64,000 nt of DNA from Mastigamoeba balamuthi (GCA_902651635.1 CACRSC010000084.1:262829-326828); one strand, 5' to 3'. Positions 9,417 through 21,400 are shown, counted from the first letter of the stretch. Notes: generated by a model from the letters alone, not told the origin. Program-made: numbers and translations.

Positions 9417-10991
9417 ATGGCCGAGCCGCAGCCCCACCCCGCCAGCAGCGCCCCCGCCTCCTCTCCCTCGCCCGCCGCGGCCGACGCGCAGGCCGAGCAG
9501 CGCCCGCACAAGGAGAAGAAGGCGCAGCAGCCCAAGCCCAAGCCCAAGTCCGAGACCCCCACGCCCCCGCCGCCCGAGGAGGACGACAACAGCGAGCTGC
9601 GCCCCTGGAACGCGGTCGGCCGCGTCGACTACGCCAGGCTCGCGCAGGTCGTCGCCAGCGAGGCGCTGACGGAAGATATCGTGGCGAAAATATCTGCGGC
9701 CGCTGGCGGGCGCGCGGCGCACCACTGGCTGCGCAGGGGCGTCGTGGCGTCGCAGCGCGGGCTCGAGGAGGTCATCGAGCACCGCAGGAGCGGCAAGCAG
9801 GTCTACGTCTTCACGGGCTGCGGGCCTGCGACCGAGGCGATGCACTTTGGGCAGCTCCTGCCGCTCCTCTTCGCCAAGTCCGTGCAGGGCGCCGCCCATT
9901 TCGCGATTCCCTCAGTTCCGGGGCAGAATTTGGGAGGTGGCTGATATTTTTTCGATCTTCTCTGCGCAAGGTGGCTGCAGGAGGCGTTCGGGTGCCACGT
10001 GGTGGTCCAGATCAGCGACGACGAGAAGTTCCTCGCCTCGCCCGAGCTCTCGCAGGCCGACGTGCACCGCTTCGCCCGCGAGAACGCCAAGGACATCGTC
10101 GCCCTGGGCTTCGACCCCGCCAAGACCTTCGTCTTCACCAGTTGCGTCGGCACCCACCAGATCGCTGTCCGGAATCTGGGAACCTGTCTTTCTGGGGGTG
10201 ACGCGATCAACTGATTTGTGAATCTTTTCCCGCCCTCGCCAGACTACTCGTACATGGGCACGATGTACCCGCTGGTCGTCCGTGTCCAGAAGGCCGTGAA
10301 CGTGGCGCAGACGAGGGCGCTCTTCGGCTACAACGACAGCAAGAACATCGGCTACGTGAGCTACCCCGCGGCCCAGATGGCGCCCGCCTTCGCCCGGTGC
10401 TTCCCGCAGATATTCCCCGCCGACGTGGACGATGCCGTCCGCTGCATCGTCCCGTGCCTGTACGACCAGGACGCGTTCTTCCGCATCGCGCGCGACGCTG
10501 CGGCCGTGCTCGGGCTGCCCAAGCCTGCCGTGATGCACCTCAAGTTCTTCCCGGCGCTCCAGGGCGACGCTGTCAGGGCCGGCGCGCTGAACCCCGCCAC
10601 CTCGATCCTCCTGACAGACACCGCCAAGCAAATCAAGGACAAGGTAGCGTCACCGCAGGCAAACCGTAATTCTAGAAATACTGATGATGTCATGCAACAG
10701 GTGAACAAGTACGCGTTCAGCGGCGGGAGGGACACCGCCGAGGAGCAGCGCAGGCTGGGGGCCAACGTCGACGTGGACGTGTCGTACCAGTGCCTGCGCT
10801 ACCTCCTCGAGGACGACGCGAGGCTCGCGCAGGTCGAGGAGGACTACCGCACGGGCAAGATGCTCACGGGCGAGATCAAGAAGATCCTCATCGACTACCT
10901 CGTCGACTGGGTGGGCAGGTTCCAGCAGGCACGCAAGGCGGTCACCGAGGAGACTGTGGACCACTTCATGCGCCCCCACGCGGCTAACTGA
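9417..10991 (+). CDS. WARS: Cytosolic-type tryptophanyl-tRNA synthetase homologue with both signature motifs altered
   Basis: Four exons (9417-9877, 9971-10140, 10243-10643, 10701-10991) give about 440 residues, the usual length for the eukaryotic cytosolic enzyme. A Pro/Lys-rich extension precedes the Rossmann catalytic core, whose eukaryotic hallmarks are clear: ISDDEKFL, ENAKDIVALGFDP, CLYDQDAFFRIARD, FFPALQG and KYAFSGGRDTAEE. The family normally charges tRNA-Trp using ATP. Here the HIGH-type motif, normally H-x-G-H, reads HFGQ (9843-9854), and the KMSAS loop before the LTDT motif reads VRAGAL (10572-10589). Both are nucleotide-binding elements, so aminoacylation may be lost or greatly reduced. 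The introns are well supported, and nothing else is broken, so this looks like a maintained paralogue rather than a decaying gene. A second, canonical TrpRS elsewhere in the genome would be expected. Confidence 0.9.
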
Positions 10992-11369
10992 TGCCCGGCG
11001 TGCCCAGGAGCCTCTAATTGCCCGTGCCCCCGTAGTAGAAGCGGTCCCGCTTGGTACCAAAAGCAGTCAAATCCATTGCCCCGCTTCTGCAGTATAGCGT
11101 CTCGCCTGGTGACCTCGTTTAAACCACCGACCCGGTAATAGCCCGTGTACTCGAATTCGTCCAATTCCATAAGCACATTTCGCTTCCTAACTGGGTAATT
11201 CCACCGCAGATTTCGCCGAGGTTATTTTTGCACAAACACGTTTGCGCACCTCCTGGTGGCATTTTCCAAAGACGCACCGCCCGCGCGGATTCTGCGCAGT
11301 CCGTGCCTGCGATCCGCTGTGCCCACGCCCTCATCCGCGCAACCGCAATCCGCACCAGCCTCGGCAGCA
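10992..11369. other. Intergenic, no gene seen
   Basis: About 380 bases between the TrpRS-like gene and the Pro/Ser-rich gene. The frame of the downstream gene is open upstream of its first ATG, but only from non-ATG codons. No RNA gene is recognised. Confidence 0.4.
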
Positions 11370-12338
11370 ATGGGGTCGCCGTCTCCCCACAAGGCGCAGC
11401 TGGCGGGCGCGTCGTCGCTTCTTGTGCCGCCCGCGCAGCCCGTCCACTTGTCGGGGTTCGCGCAGGACTCCAGCGGGTCCAACATGCTGCTGAAGCCGCC
11501 CGTGTCGGTGGTCGAGCGCTACCGGTCGCCGCCGCCGCAGAGCCTCAAGTCGCCGACGGGGCCCACCGGCGCCCCGTTCTCGCTGCAGGTCCCCGCGCCG
11601 CCCCAAGCCCCAGCCCAGCGCCCAGAGGAGATCAAGAGGAGCCACTCGTCGTCGCCCCCCACGTCCCCAGCGTCCCCGCCGGCGCCCAGCCGCGCGGCCC
11701 TGGTCCACTCGTGCTCGGGCTCCATCGGCGAGAGAATATGCGACTCCGCACGGCCCCCGTCGGCGCACCAGAGGAACGTGCCCGCGCTGCCGCCGACGTT
11801 CCTGCACCTGCCGCTGGCCGTGTCGTGCGGCGCTGTTCTGCTCGTCAACCCTCCGCCGCAGCCCTCGGCCCCGCTGCCGCGCATCGGCTCAGTGGGCTCA
11901 GCACAGCAGCACAACAAGGAGCTCGCAGTGGCCGCACCGAAAGAGCCCGCACCTCAGGCAGGGCGGTCGATGCCGCTCTACGCGGCTTCGCGGCCCCCGG
12001 CGCTGACGATACCGTCGGGCCTGCCACCGCTGGCAGAGAGAGGCAACTCGCCCGTTGCGAGGTCCCCTGCGTCGCCGTTCCCTCAGTCGCCTGCGGGAAG
12101 GTCGCCGGGGTCGCCGTTCCCGCCGCCGTCGCCAGCGTCGCCGGTGTTCTCGGCGCTCGGGGAGCTGCCGCCGCCGTCGTCGCCAGAGGGCAGAGCGCAC
12201 GCGAGGCCGAGGACGGCGGCGCAGATGCCGCAGCTGGCGCCCATGTCCGAGGTCGCGCGAGCCCACGCAAAGGCCATCGGCGACAGGATGGACAGACGAA
12301 CTGTAAAGACGCATCTGGCTCCGCTGACAAACATCTGA
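11370..12338 (+). CDS. Pro/Ser/Ala-rich low-complexity protein
   Basis: The first in-frame ATG is at 11370 (MGSPSPHKAQLAGASS) and gives 322 residues with no intron needed. The sequence is dominated by Pro, Ser and Ala, with many SP dipeptides that are potential proline-directed kinase sites, for example SPASPFPQSPAGRSPGSPF. The only less biased part is the C-terminus, QLAPMSEVARAHAKAIGDRM. No folded domain, signal peptide or membrane segment is seen. Codon bias matches neighbouring genes, which supports expression, but the function is unknown and a disordered scaffold or regulator is only a guess. Confidence 0.6.
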   Translation: MGSPSPHKAQLAGASSLLVPPAQPVHLSGFAQDSSGSNMLLKPPVSVVERYRSPPPQSLKSPTGPTGAPFSLQVPAPPQAPAQRPEEIKRSHSSSPPTSPASPPAPSRAALVHSCSGSIGERICDSARPPSAHQRNVPALPPTFLHLPLAVSCGAVLLVNPPPQPSAPLPRIGSVGSAQQHNKELAVAAPKEPAPQAGRSMPLYAASRPPALTIPSGLPPLAERGNSPVARSPASPFPQSPAGRSPGSPFPPPSPASPVFSALGELPPPSSPEGRAHARPRTAAQMPQLAPMSEVARAHAKAIGDRMDRRTVKTHLAPLTNI

Positions 12339-12462
12339 GAACGCAACGCAGTACACGCACGCGTGACGGAAGGACCAAAATCTAGATTTCGTTCTGCGAC
12401 GTCAGGAGTGATCTCATCGCAGAAGAGAACAAATATCTGTTTCTTTCACCAAGACCCGCGAG

Positions 12463-14235
12463 ATGGAGCAGAACGCCGCAGTGCCCACGGACCCAGCCCC
12501 GCAGACCACTGCCGCGGACGCTCCGATGGCCGCCCCCGCCGAGCCGAGCGTCGCCCCCGCTGCCAGCGCCTGCCCGTCTGCCGGGGTGAAGCGGGCGTCC
12601 TCGGGGCCTGTGGTGCTCGGCGGCAGGCCGTTCGGGACCCGCGACGACCTCAGGGACTTCTGCAGGGGCCTGGGGCGCTCCAAGTACGCGGACGAGATCG
12701 CCAAGGGAGCGGGCCCCGTGGCGCTGGACGACGGCGACCGCAGCGTCCTCGAGGACGTCCTGCGCAAGGGCCACCACGACCCCGCCTCCAAGATCGGCCC
12801 CGGCATCGACGCCATCCTCGTCGGCACGACGACTTCTCTCCCCTTCCCCTCATAAGCGCCCGCCCGAGAGTCGGCGCGGAAACGACGAGAGACGTGCTGG
12901 GAGAGGCGAGCGGGACTGACAGGTGAAATTCAATTGAATCCGGGGGCACTGCGCAGGAATGCACCCGTCGTACGCGGACACCAAGTGCTTCTTCGTCAAG
13001 CGCACCGACGGCACCTGTCGAGGACTTCTCGTACCAGAAGTGCGCCGACGGGCTCTTCGGCTCGCTGCCCGCGCGGCCCGAGAAGCGCGTGCGCACGATG
13101 GAGCCCGTGGCCGAGCAGTCGATACCCCACGTCGACCCCGCCAGCATCCTGCGCTTCACCCTCGGCATCGCCACTGTCCCCCAGACAGACGAGGCAGAGG
13201 CAGAGGCCCCCAAGGAGAGCGAGGGCGAGCCTGCGAAGGAGGCCGAGGCCGCCGCCGAGGCTCCGAAGGAGGCTGAGACCGAGGCCGAGCCTGCCAAGGA
13301 AGCAGAGCCCGAGCATAAGGACGAGGAGGCGCACGAGGAGGAGCACCATGCAGAGGACGAGCACGCTGAGGCCACGGAGGAGCACGAGGACGGCGCGCAC
13401 GCGGCTGAGGAGCAGCAGCAGCAGCAGCAGAGCCAGCACCACCACGCAGCACCTCTGCTGCAGGGACTCGTGCGGCACCAGCGGCACCGCTCAGAGCGAC
13501 TCACACGCCTCCCCCCACCGGCAGACCAAGGACCAGAAGGACGGCATGCTGCAGGGGCTGAGGATGGTGTTCGCCTCGGCGGCCGGCGAGTCGGAGCGCG
13601 TGTTCGTGGGGCTGCAGGGCGACGGCAGCAGGTGCTTTGTCGTCTACTCGTCGCCCGCAGCCGCGACGAGGGCCCTCGACACGTTCTCCCGCCCAGGCGC
13701 CATCTCGACGGAGCTCGAGGGCGACGGCCTCAAGGCGTCCATCTCCAACGTCGCCGCCGCCGAGGCCGCCGAGGCCACGGCGTTCATGGCGGGCAAGGAG
13801 CTCCTCGTGCACAACTCCATCACCCCGTTCCACCGCGGCGCGGGCGGCAACCGCGGCAGGGGCGGCCGGGGCGGCAGGGGAGGCATGAGGGGCGGGAGAG
13901 GCGGCCGGGGCGGCGCTCGTGGCGGCAGGGGAGGCCGCGGAGGCTACAGACCCAACCGCGGTGGCCGTGGCGGGGCCAGGGGAGGGGCGCATGCGCAGGG
14001 GGCCGCGCTGAACGGCACGGATATCTCCATTGCCGCAGCTGCCGCCACCGCGAGCACGACGCACGCATCGTATGCCACCTTGGGGGCCCCGACAGGGCGC
14101 CCGGTGGTGAAGAGGGTCGTCGTCGTTACCAAGGCGCCAAGCACGGCCCCGACCGCAGGGCAGAAGCCCAGCGCGGTCGCGGGGGCGTCGGTGTTCTCCA
14201 AGCCCACCATCGCCAAGCACGCACAGAACCCCTAG
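12463..14235 (+). CDS. DCL/DUF3223-domain protein with acidic linker and RGG tail
   Basis: The N-terminal part contains a DCL-type (DUF3223) domain: KIGPGIDAILV is followed, after an intron, by MHPSYADTKCFFVKRTDGT and EDFSYQKC. In plants this domain occurs in the DCL protein needed for rRNA processing and in the Pol V largest subunit. An Ala/Glu-rich linker with a short Gln run follows, then a globular stretch (MVFASAAGESERVFVGLQGD), then a long RGG/GRGG block that is typical of RNA binding. The first intron (12824-12956) appears to use a GC donor; this choice restores VGMHPS as the family expects. One extra T at 13016 shifts the frame before EDFSY. A further frame change near 13469-13493 can be explained by a 25-nt GT-AG segment or by another indel. 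An RNA-processing role is inferred. Confidence 0.7.
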
Positions 14236-14423
14236 GCAGAGCACAAACAAAGCAGTGTTATCGACACCCACGGTTTATGGTTTGTCCATGAGTCGCTACA
14301 CATCCGTGGGAGTAAGCAACACAGTTGATTTATCAGCGGTGTAATTTGGGGAACAGACCTGATTTAAAAAAATGGTCGCTGGTTTATCATAAAACGGGAT
14401 TCCCGTTCCGTCTTCAGACAAAA

Positions 14424-14496
14424 TGGTGCTTCCAGGGATCGAACCTGGGACCTTCGCGTTATCAGCACGACGCGCTACCGACTACGCTAAAGCACC
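14424..14496 (-). tRNA. tRNA-Ile (GAT)
   Basis: On the minus strand a full cloverleaf folds: acceptor GGTGCTT pairs with AAGCACC, the D arm is GCGT/GCGC, the anticodon stem TCGTG/CGCGA closes the loop CTGATAA with anticodon GAT, and the T stem is CCAGG/CCTGG. Discriminator A. No intron and no encoded CCA. A T-rich tract follows on the minus strand, fitting Pol III termination. Confidence 0.93.
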
Positions 14497-15220
14497 TTCA
14501 CATTACACAATTGCAATACTCTATATTTTTACTCCCCCTCATTGAATTCCCCGCCATTGAACTCGGGCAATCTCTTCTGGCCTCCTTCCAGTCGAACTCA
14601 GGTGGCTGACCTATGTTCATTGTTCTGACTCTACCCTTCATGCCGGGGGTACCACTCTTCGGGCTCTTCACTTCAACCACTCATATCCCCCTCCACCCAC
14701 GCCACGACAGAGTCCCCGAAAAATCAATTTATGTGAACATCCGTGGGCTCTCGTATTCGATATCGTTTTGCTACACAGGTTACGCCACCAGGAGTTCTGC
14801 AACGCCACTGATCTCAGATCCAGTGAGCATAAATGTAACTTGGGGTAGGGGTTGGTGTTCGCGTAAACGGAAACCCCTTTTCCTCTAATGATCGGGGCGC
14901 TCCTCGACTCCGCACCAGTTTCCACCTTTTTCCTTGTGTTTCAGGTTCTCCAGCGGATCTCAACACACCCTCCCCGATGACAAGACCTGGGAGATGAGCT
15001 GTGGTGGGCTGCTCTATCGAATCTCAGGCCATTCAGCATCCTCAACACATTCGGACATGCCGTTGTGCCCTTCACTGAATGCGTCCCAGTTCCTGAAGCA
15101 GCGGTGTCTCGCGATATGTTGGATCGGTTGTGGACAACCGGCCCTTTTAAAGAGATTCTGACGGGATTCTGTAACTGCACTTTCTGAAAAGAACGCTGTG
15201 CAGGAGCTCCACGGCCCTCA
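14497..15220. other. Intergenic, no gene seen
   Basis: About 720 bases of lower GC between tRNA-Ile and the first surface protein gene. Short open frames have no protein-like signature. The region probably holds the promoters of the flanking genes; I cannot place specific elements. Confidence 0.4.
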
Positions 15221-16370
15221 ATGAGCACGCGCTGTGTTGTCTTTCTGCTGCTGGCCCTGGTGGCCTTATGCGCTGGTGGGACAATCCCCTTGCCACCATC
15301 GCCTTCATCGCCTTTCTTTATCTCACTTGTGTGCTCAGTCCCGGTGGCAGCCAAAGGTGGAAGGGGCCGAGGCCGGATTCGCCCTCACACGCACACGCAC
15401 TCGCACTCGGACTCGCATACGTACATCAGCCGCTTCCACTACCCGAGGCAGAGCGACCTCAAGTGGAACAACGAGTCGGTGTCGTTCAGGTCGCGCAACC
15501 CCTCGACCGGCGACCGCGTCGAGCTCGACCTGCGGTCCACACCCCACAGCCCCATGCGGTTCCGCATGAGGTTCTACGAGACGGACAAGTCCGACGCGGA
15601 CCTGGATACCCGCGTGTCCTTCACGTCCATCGTCGAGTTCGAGGAGCGCTCCCTGACTGTACGATTCTCTTCCAGCAGCTCATCACTGACCGCCCGGCTA
15701 GTTTGATGGATGGAACACCAGCGACATGCAGGTGCGCCGCGTGCCCATCGGGCGCATTGGCTGGGCTCCCATCACCGCGCCGGAGGTGGCGGACGTCGGC
15801 GGGGTGAAGGTGACGACATTCACGGTCACCTACAACGCGGCAGGGGCGCTGCTGGTGCTGCGCCTGATGCTGGCCGACAACCCCTACAGCGTCGGCGGCT
15901 CGTCGTATGAGCCCTCGCAGGTCAAGATCGACGTCGAGCTGCGCAACTGGACGTACAGCGGCAACAACAGCCACATAGCCTTGGCCTGCGCCGTGCAGAG
16001 CCCCAAGCCCTTCGTTCACGACCAGCCTGGCGGCGCGGAGGAGCCCGAGAGTGTTCACGTCTCCGAGGGCGACGTTTTGATGACGCTAGGGTGGAACCGC
16101 ACCGCAGAGGTGGACGGCAAACCGGTCGCGGTCCTCGCGAGCACGTTCGAGGACACGATGCCAGTCTCGGAGTCTGACGACGGCAATGCGTCGTCGGTGT
16201 CGGGCAGCTCAGAGAGCCACGTGCAGCACGCCAAGATAACACACTTCGCTTTTGGAGCAGTGCGGCCAAAAGCGGTCGTGTGGGACCCCGACCTCGGAGT
16301 GAGCCAGGCCTCGTGGTACAGCCTCTCTGCTCTGACTCTAGCAGCTTCCCTCATGTCCTCTCTGATGTAA
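15221..16370 (+). CDS. GPI-type cell-surface protein A
   Basis: Three exons (15221-15275, 15339-15658, 15702-16370) encode about 347 residues. A signal peptide (CVVFLLLALVALCA) is followed by a Gly/Arg and His/Ser/Thr-rich linker and a conserved ectodomain starting near SDLKWNNESVSF. The C-terminus is a hydrophobic tail after a small-residue region (YSLSALTLAASLMSSLM) with no cytoplasmic tail, which is typical of a GPI-anchor signal. Sequons such as NWT and NHS suggest N-glycosylation. The ectodomain segment SQVKIDVELRNWTYSG is shared with the tandem paralogue at 16982-18159. I do not recognise a named family with confidence. Both introns sit at the same codons and phases as in the paralogue, supporting the model. 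Confidence 0.7.
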
Positions 16371-16981
16371 AGAAGCCATTTTGTGCACTCTGTTCGGCAC
16401 AGTGTAAACTCTCGATTGCACAGCCCCTGTAAATAATGTTAGCTTGACAGCTACTTTAGAACTTCCTCATCTCACCTTATGCCAGAGTAGAGAACGGGAC
16501 ATGCCCTCGGCGACGTCTTGCATAGGTTCACCGTGCGGCCTGATCCACCCTCGAGATTGTCGTTTGTGAGGTGCTTGGGCTTTACTCTGTCGAAGTCATG
16601 AGCACAAGGCGCAAGCTTCGGAGCAAACGTGTTGTTCACGTGGTGCTCTGGGGTGCAGCAGTCTTGAGTGCTCCAACCGTGCCTCGGCCACGACTGCCTT
16701 GCAGCGGGGTCAATACGCAGTTTATTTCTTGAGGTTACCTCCCGCCCGTTTCACAAAACGATTGATTTGTGCGATTTTTATCGTGCTTAGGATTTGTACA
16801 TTGAATCACAGTACGATCCTGACAGCCACGTCAGAAATCAGCAGTACGTTTCCAGCTTTTTCCTGAGTTCTGTTGATAGACACGAGGCCTAAATATAGCA
16901 GGGCCATTGTCGCCTGTGCGCGGGCAGATCAGAGTTCATTTCTCAAGAGTACAAGAGTCGCGGGGCAGACACACTCAAGCC
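16371..16981. other. Intergenic spacer between tandem surface protein genes
   Basis: About 610 bases with lower GC. No open frame of protein-like composition and no RNA gene is seen. It presumably holds the 3' UTR of gene A and the promoter of gene B. Confidence 0.4.
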
Positions 16982-18159
16982 ATGGCACCCCACTGCACCG
17001 CCACTCTGCTCGTTGTCCTTATTGTCGCCTCTCTCGGTGCGGGCCTTCTCGTCTGCTGCTTTAGCAATTTCGTTGACCTTCAATCGCTGCCATAGCCCTG
17101 TCAGAGCCAGAAAAGGGAGGAGGCGGCAAGGGAGGGGGTGGCAGAGGCGGTGGCAGGGGCGGCAGTAGGGGAAAGGGGTCCTCCGGGGGGCATTCGAGCT
17201 TCGGTCGCTTCCACAGCACGCGGCTTAGCGACCTCAAGTGGGACAGAGAGTCGGTGTCGTTCACGTCCCGCAACCCCTCGACCGGCGACCGCGTGGGCCT
17301 CGACCTGCGGTCCAGGGGCCACAGCCCCATGCGGTTCCGCCTCTGGTACTTCCCCACCGCCAAGTCCGAGGTGTCCCTGTCCTCGCACGTGGTCTTCAAG
17401 TCAATCGTCGAGTTCGAGGAGCGCTCTCTCACAGTGCGTCTGGCCCCAAACGCCCTCGCTCTCGCGCTGCGTACCCGCACGGATTCAACTGATCACCGAT
17501 GCCCCCTGCTGTGCCAGTTCGACGGCTGGAACGCCAGCGACGTGCAGGTGCGCCGCGTGCCTATCGAGAGCACTGGCTGGTCTCCCATCACCGCGCCATC
17601 AGTGACCACCATCGGCGGGGTGAAAGTGACGACATTCGCCGTCACCTACAACGCGGCAGGGGCGCTGCTGGTGCTGCGCCTGATGCTGGCCGACAACCCC
17701 TACAGCGTCGGTGGCACGTCGTACGACCCCTCGCAGGTCAAGATCGACGTCGAGCTGCACAACTGGACCTACAGCGGCAACAGCAGCTACCTGGCCCTGG
17801 CCTGCGCCGTGCAGAGCCCCAAGCCCTTCTCCCACGGCCCCGAGCGCGTGCACATCTTCGAGAACGACGTGTCGGTGACGTTCGGGTGGAACCGCACTGT
17901 CGTGGCCGACGGCAAGACCGTCGCTGTCATCGCGAGCACGTTCGAGGACACGGAGCCAGACTCGGAGTCCGGCGACGCTGCCGGGTCGTCGGGGCAGTCG
18001 GAGGCGCGCGGGCAGTACGCCCAGCTGACGCACTTCGCGTTCGACGCGGTGCAGCCGCGAGATCTGGTGTGGGACCCGTATCTCGGGGTGAGCCAGGCCG
18101 CTCTGCACAGCCTCGCTGCACTGTCCTCAGCTGCCGTGTTGCTCTCCTCCCTGATGTAG
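16982..18159 (+). CDS. GPI-type cell-surface protein B (tandem paralogue)
   Basis: Exons 16982-17036, 17096-17433 and 17518-18159 give about 344 residues. The signal peptide is ATLLVVLIVASLALS, followed by a Gly-rich linker (GGGGKGGGGRGGGRGG) in place of the His/Ser linker of copy A. The ectodomain is strongly conserved with copy A: SRNPSTGDRV, FKSIVEFEERSLT, VTYNAAGALLVLRLMLADNP and AVQSPKPF. The C-terminus is a hydrophobic tail (LAALSSAAVLLSSLM) consistent with GPI attachment. The first intron lies after 55 coding bases in both genes. The linkers and the region before the GPI signal diverge fastest, as is common for exposed surface proteins. The ligand or role is unknown. Confidence 0.7.
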
Positions 18160-18426
18160 AGAGCACAACGCAGGCACAACGGACCAATCGCGTGTGTACC
18201 AACAGTGGCGAGGTGCCCCGACCACTTGCAGAGAAGATGTAATGAATCCCGTATTGGCACCGATGTCACTACGTGAAATCACTGAAGATCACTTGATGGA
18301 ATATTCAAACCCAAACTATCTTGGGGATATTTTGGCCCCCCGCTGTTTCGTTTGTTTCGCTACTGCCTGCCGGGTCTCCTCCAACCCAGAGCCGTGTTGC
18401 CCGCAGCGCCGTCCCCCTGCCGGAGA

Positions 18427-21400
18427 ATGGAGAGCGTGGTGGTGGCGCGCACGAGCGACCGCAGCCTGCTGCCCGTCGCCGACTGCGAGACCCTCGCGTC
18501 CTGCCTCAACTCCGCGGTCCTCACGGGCTCCCCGGACGCCCTCAAGCGCCCCTACCAGCGCGCCCTCAGCCTCTGGCTCCCGCGCCTCAGCGCCTCCCTC
18601 CCCGCCCGCCGACCCGCCGCCGCCCCGTCGCAGGCGCCGCCCGCCGTGCCCGCGGTGCCCGCGGTGCCCTCGGCCGGGGCGCTGCGGCCCGAGCAGCTGG
18701 CCAACCGCATGATCGTCCGCACGCTGCTCGCAGTCCTCAGGTCCGCCGCACGCTCCGACCCCGCGCTGCACGCCGAGGTCCTCGCCCAGATCACCGAGCT
18801 CGCCGAGTGCGCCGCCCCCTCCGACGACGCCACGTCCTCCTCGTCCTCGTCCGCGTCGTCGTCGTCGATGGTGATGGACGAGTTCGGGCGCTACTTGCTG
18901 TCGGCCGTCGGCAGCGACGGCGACGGCGACGGGGCCGTGTGGTCCGCCAACATGGCCGCGCTGCTCGGCGTCGCGCTGCACAACACGGGCGCGCTGCTGC
19001 TGAGGGTCGCGCTGTTCCTGCTGGGCACCCGCGGGGCTGCGGCCGCGGCCGCTGCGCGTGGGCGGCAGCGGGTGGTCGCGGGGCCGCTGTTCCGCAGGTG
19101 GCGCGACGCTGTCAACGCAGACAGGGGCTCCTTCGCCCGCGAGGTCGCGCGGCCCGCCTCTGCGGGCGCCGTGGCGATGACGGCCATCGAGTGGCCCGAC
19201 GCGCGGTCGTTCGCCTGCGAGGGCGGGAGGTTCCTGTACGTCTCGGGGCCCTACGGCCTCCGCAAGGTCGCCGTCTGCTTCGGCAGCGCCCGCGTACCGC
19301 CCGCCGTCGTCCGCGAGGCCGACTGCGCTGCGCTGCGGCAGGCGTCGGTCGTGCGGCTGCGCTCGGGGCACGTCGTCGCGCTCAAGGCCGAGTCGCTGCA
19401 CGTCGTCGACGCGGCGACCCTCGCCGTCGTCGCGTCGCACGCGCTGCCGCCCGGCGTCCGCGGCGACGTGTGCGCCACCGACGGCACCTCCGTGTTCGTC
19501 TTTGCCGAGAACTACGACCCCTCGAAGGTGCCCTGCGCGTCCCCCCNNNNNNNNNNNNNNNNNNNNNNNNNNNNNNNNNNNNNNNNNNNNNNNNNCCCCT
19601 CCTCCCCTGTTGCGCTCTCTGTCGTGCTGACGGGCCCGCGCGACAGAAACTGGAGAGCATTGCGGTGAGCAAAGTGGCGCTGGAAGTCGACGGCGACGGG
19701 AGGGCCGTGTTCCACAAGTCGCACGGCTACATCCTGCCCGCGGCGTCGCTGACGCACGTCGCGCACGCGTGGACGGACGGGCACAGCGTCGTGGTCCGCG
19801 ACAACACCACCACCGTCGTCTACGACGCCAGCAACGTCCCCTCGGCCTCGTTCGCGTGCGGGCCTCCTTCTCCTGCGCTGTCCCCCCAAGTCTTGTCTGA
19901 CTCGCGTTCGTACCGAACCGAAGCTCGAAGAAGGAGACGGTCGTGTTCGACTGGCAGCTGAGGTGCTCGTGGTCGCTGTCGTGCAGCGCCGCGGGCCTCA
20001 GCATCGCCCGGTGGTGCCACAAGAGCCCGCCTCCCGTCGCGGGCTCGGGGATGGCGGCGTTTGCGTCCTCGGACGCGCCGCTGGCCGTCTCCGACCTTCT
20101 CGACGGCATCTTCGTCGTCCTCGACCACGCGTCGTCCACGGCGGCGCACCGCGCGCTGTCGGGCATGCCGTGCGAGTCGCCCCTGAGCGCCGTCGACGTG
20201 CCCGAGACGATGTCGTGCATCGCGGACCTCGTCGCCACGCTCGCGCGGAGCGGCGACTCGGGCGCGCGCATCAACGCCGCGCTGCAGTACCTCGTCGTCG
20301 CCCTGTCCTCGGCGCCGCTGTCCAGCTGCCGCGCCGGCACCGACGCCGCGCTCTGCGACTCGCTGCTCGCGCTGCTGCCCCGCGCAGAGTCGCGCGACCT
20401 CGCGCTCGACGCGCTGGCGCTGCTGTTCCGCGCCAGCTCGGCGGCCTGCCGCCTGTCGATGCTGTCGCGGCTCGACGACTCGTGCGCGGACCGCTTCTAC
20501 GGCGCGCTGTCGACGCACGCGGCCGAGCTGTTCCGGCTCGGCGAGGACACGCGCGAGTACCTCGCCGACGTTGTGCGCGTCGTGTTCTCTGCCGTCGCCC
20601 GCTGCGCCGTCTCGGCCGTGCGCGCGCGCTCGCCCTGCACGGGGACGCACCCGGCGGCCTCTGCGCTGTGCGGCGTCGCCTCGGCGCTCGCGGGGTCCGA
20701 GGCGCGCTGCGTGTTCCTCGACACGCTGGCGAGGTCGGTGTCGGCGCTGCTGGTCGACGTGGGGTCTGCGCTGGCCGCCGTCGAGTCGGACGCCGAGCGC
20801 GCGTCGCTGCTCGAGTCCGTCGGGACTCTACTCGGCGAGCTGGTGGGCTGCTTCTCCGACGTCGCGAGGTCGATCGAGTCGCTCGACGCGGCGACGGCGG
20901 AGCAGATCGTCGACGCGCTCGTCGAGACGGCGCAGGCGGCCGCGCCCCTCGCGAGGGTCCCGACGGGGTGCGGGAGGGAGTGCAGGGTCGTCCGCGTCGT
21001 CGAGAGCGCGCACCCCGTCCGCGTCTCCACCAAGAAGCGCCTCGAGTGGGCCGTCGAGTGCGACGGCGCGGCCTCGCCGCTCACCGTCACGTTCGCCCCC
21101 GACTCGTTCGTGGGCTCGAGCGGCGTGCTTCTCATCGAGACCGAGTTTGACCGCAAAAAGATGTACGGGCATCCTCCTATCCTCCCTCTGCCCGGCACTC
21201 ATACGTCGCGCGTCTGTCTCCCCACCTAGCGAGGGGTCGTTCCCCGAGAGCGTGCAGGTGTCCGGATCGCACGTGACTTTCCAGATGCGCATTTCCAACG
21301 ACGACGACGGCACGGAGCTGTGGGGGTTCAGGGCCGCCGTGTCGTGGACCGCCAACTCGCGCGGCTGCTGGGCCACCGACCTGCGCGCGTCGGCGACGTC

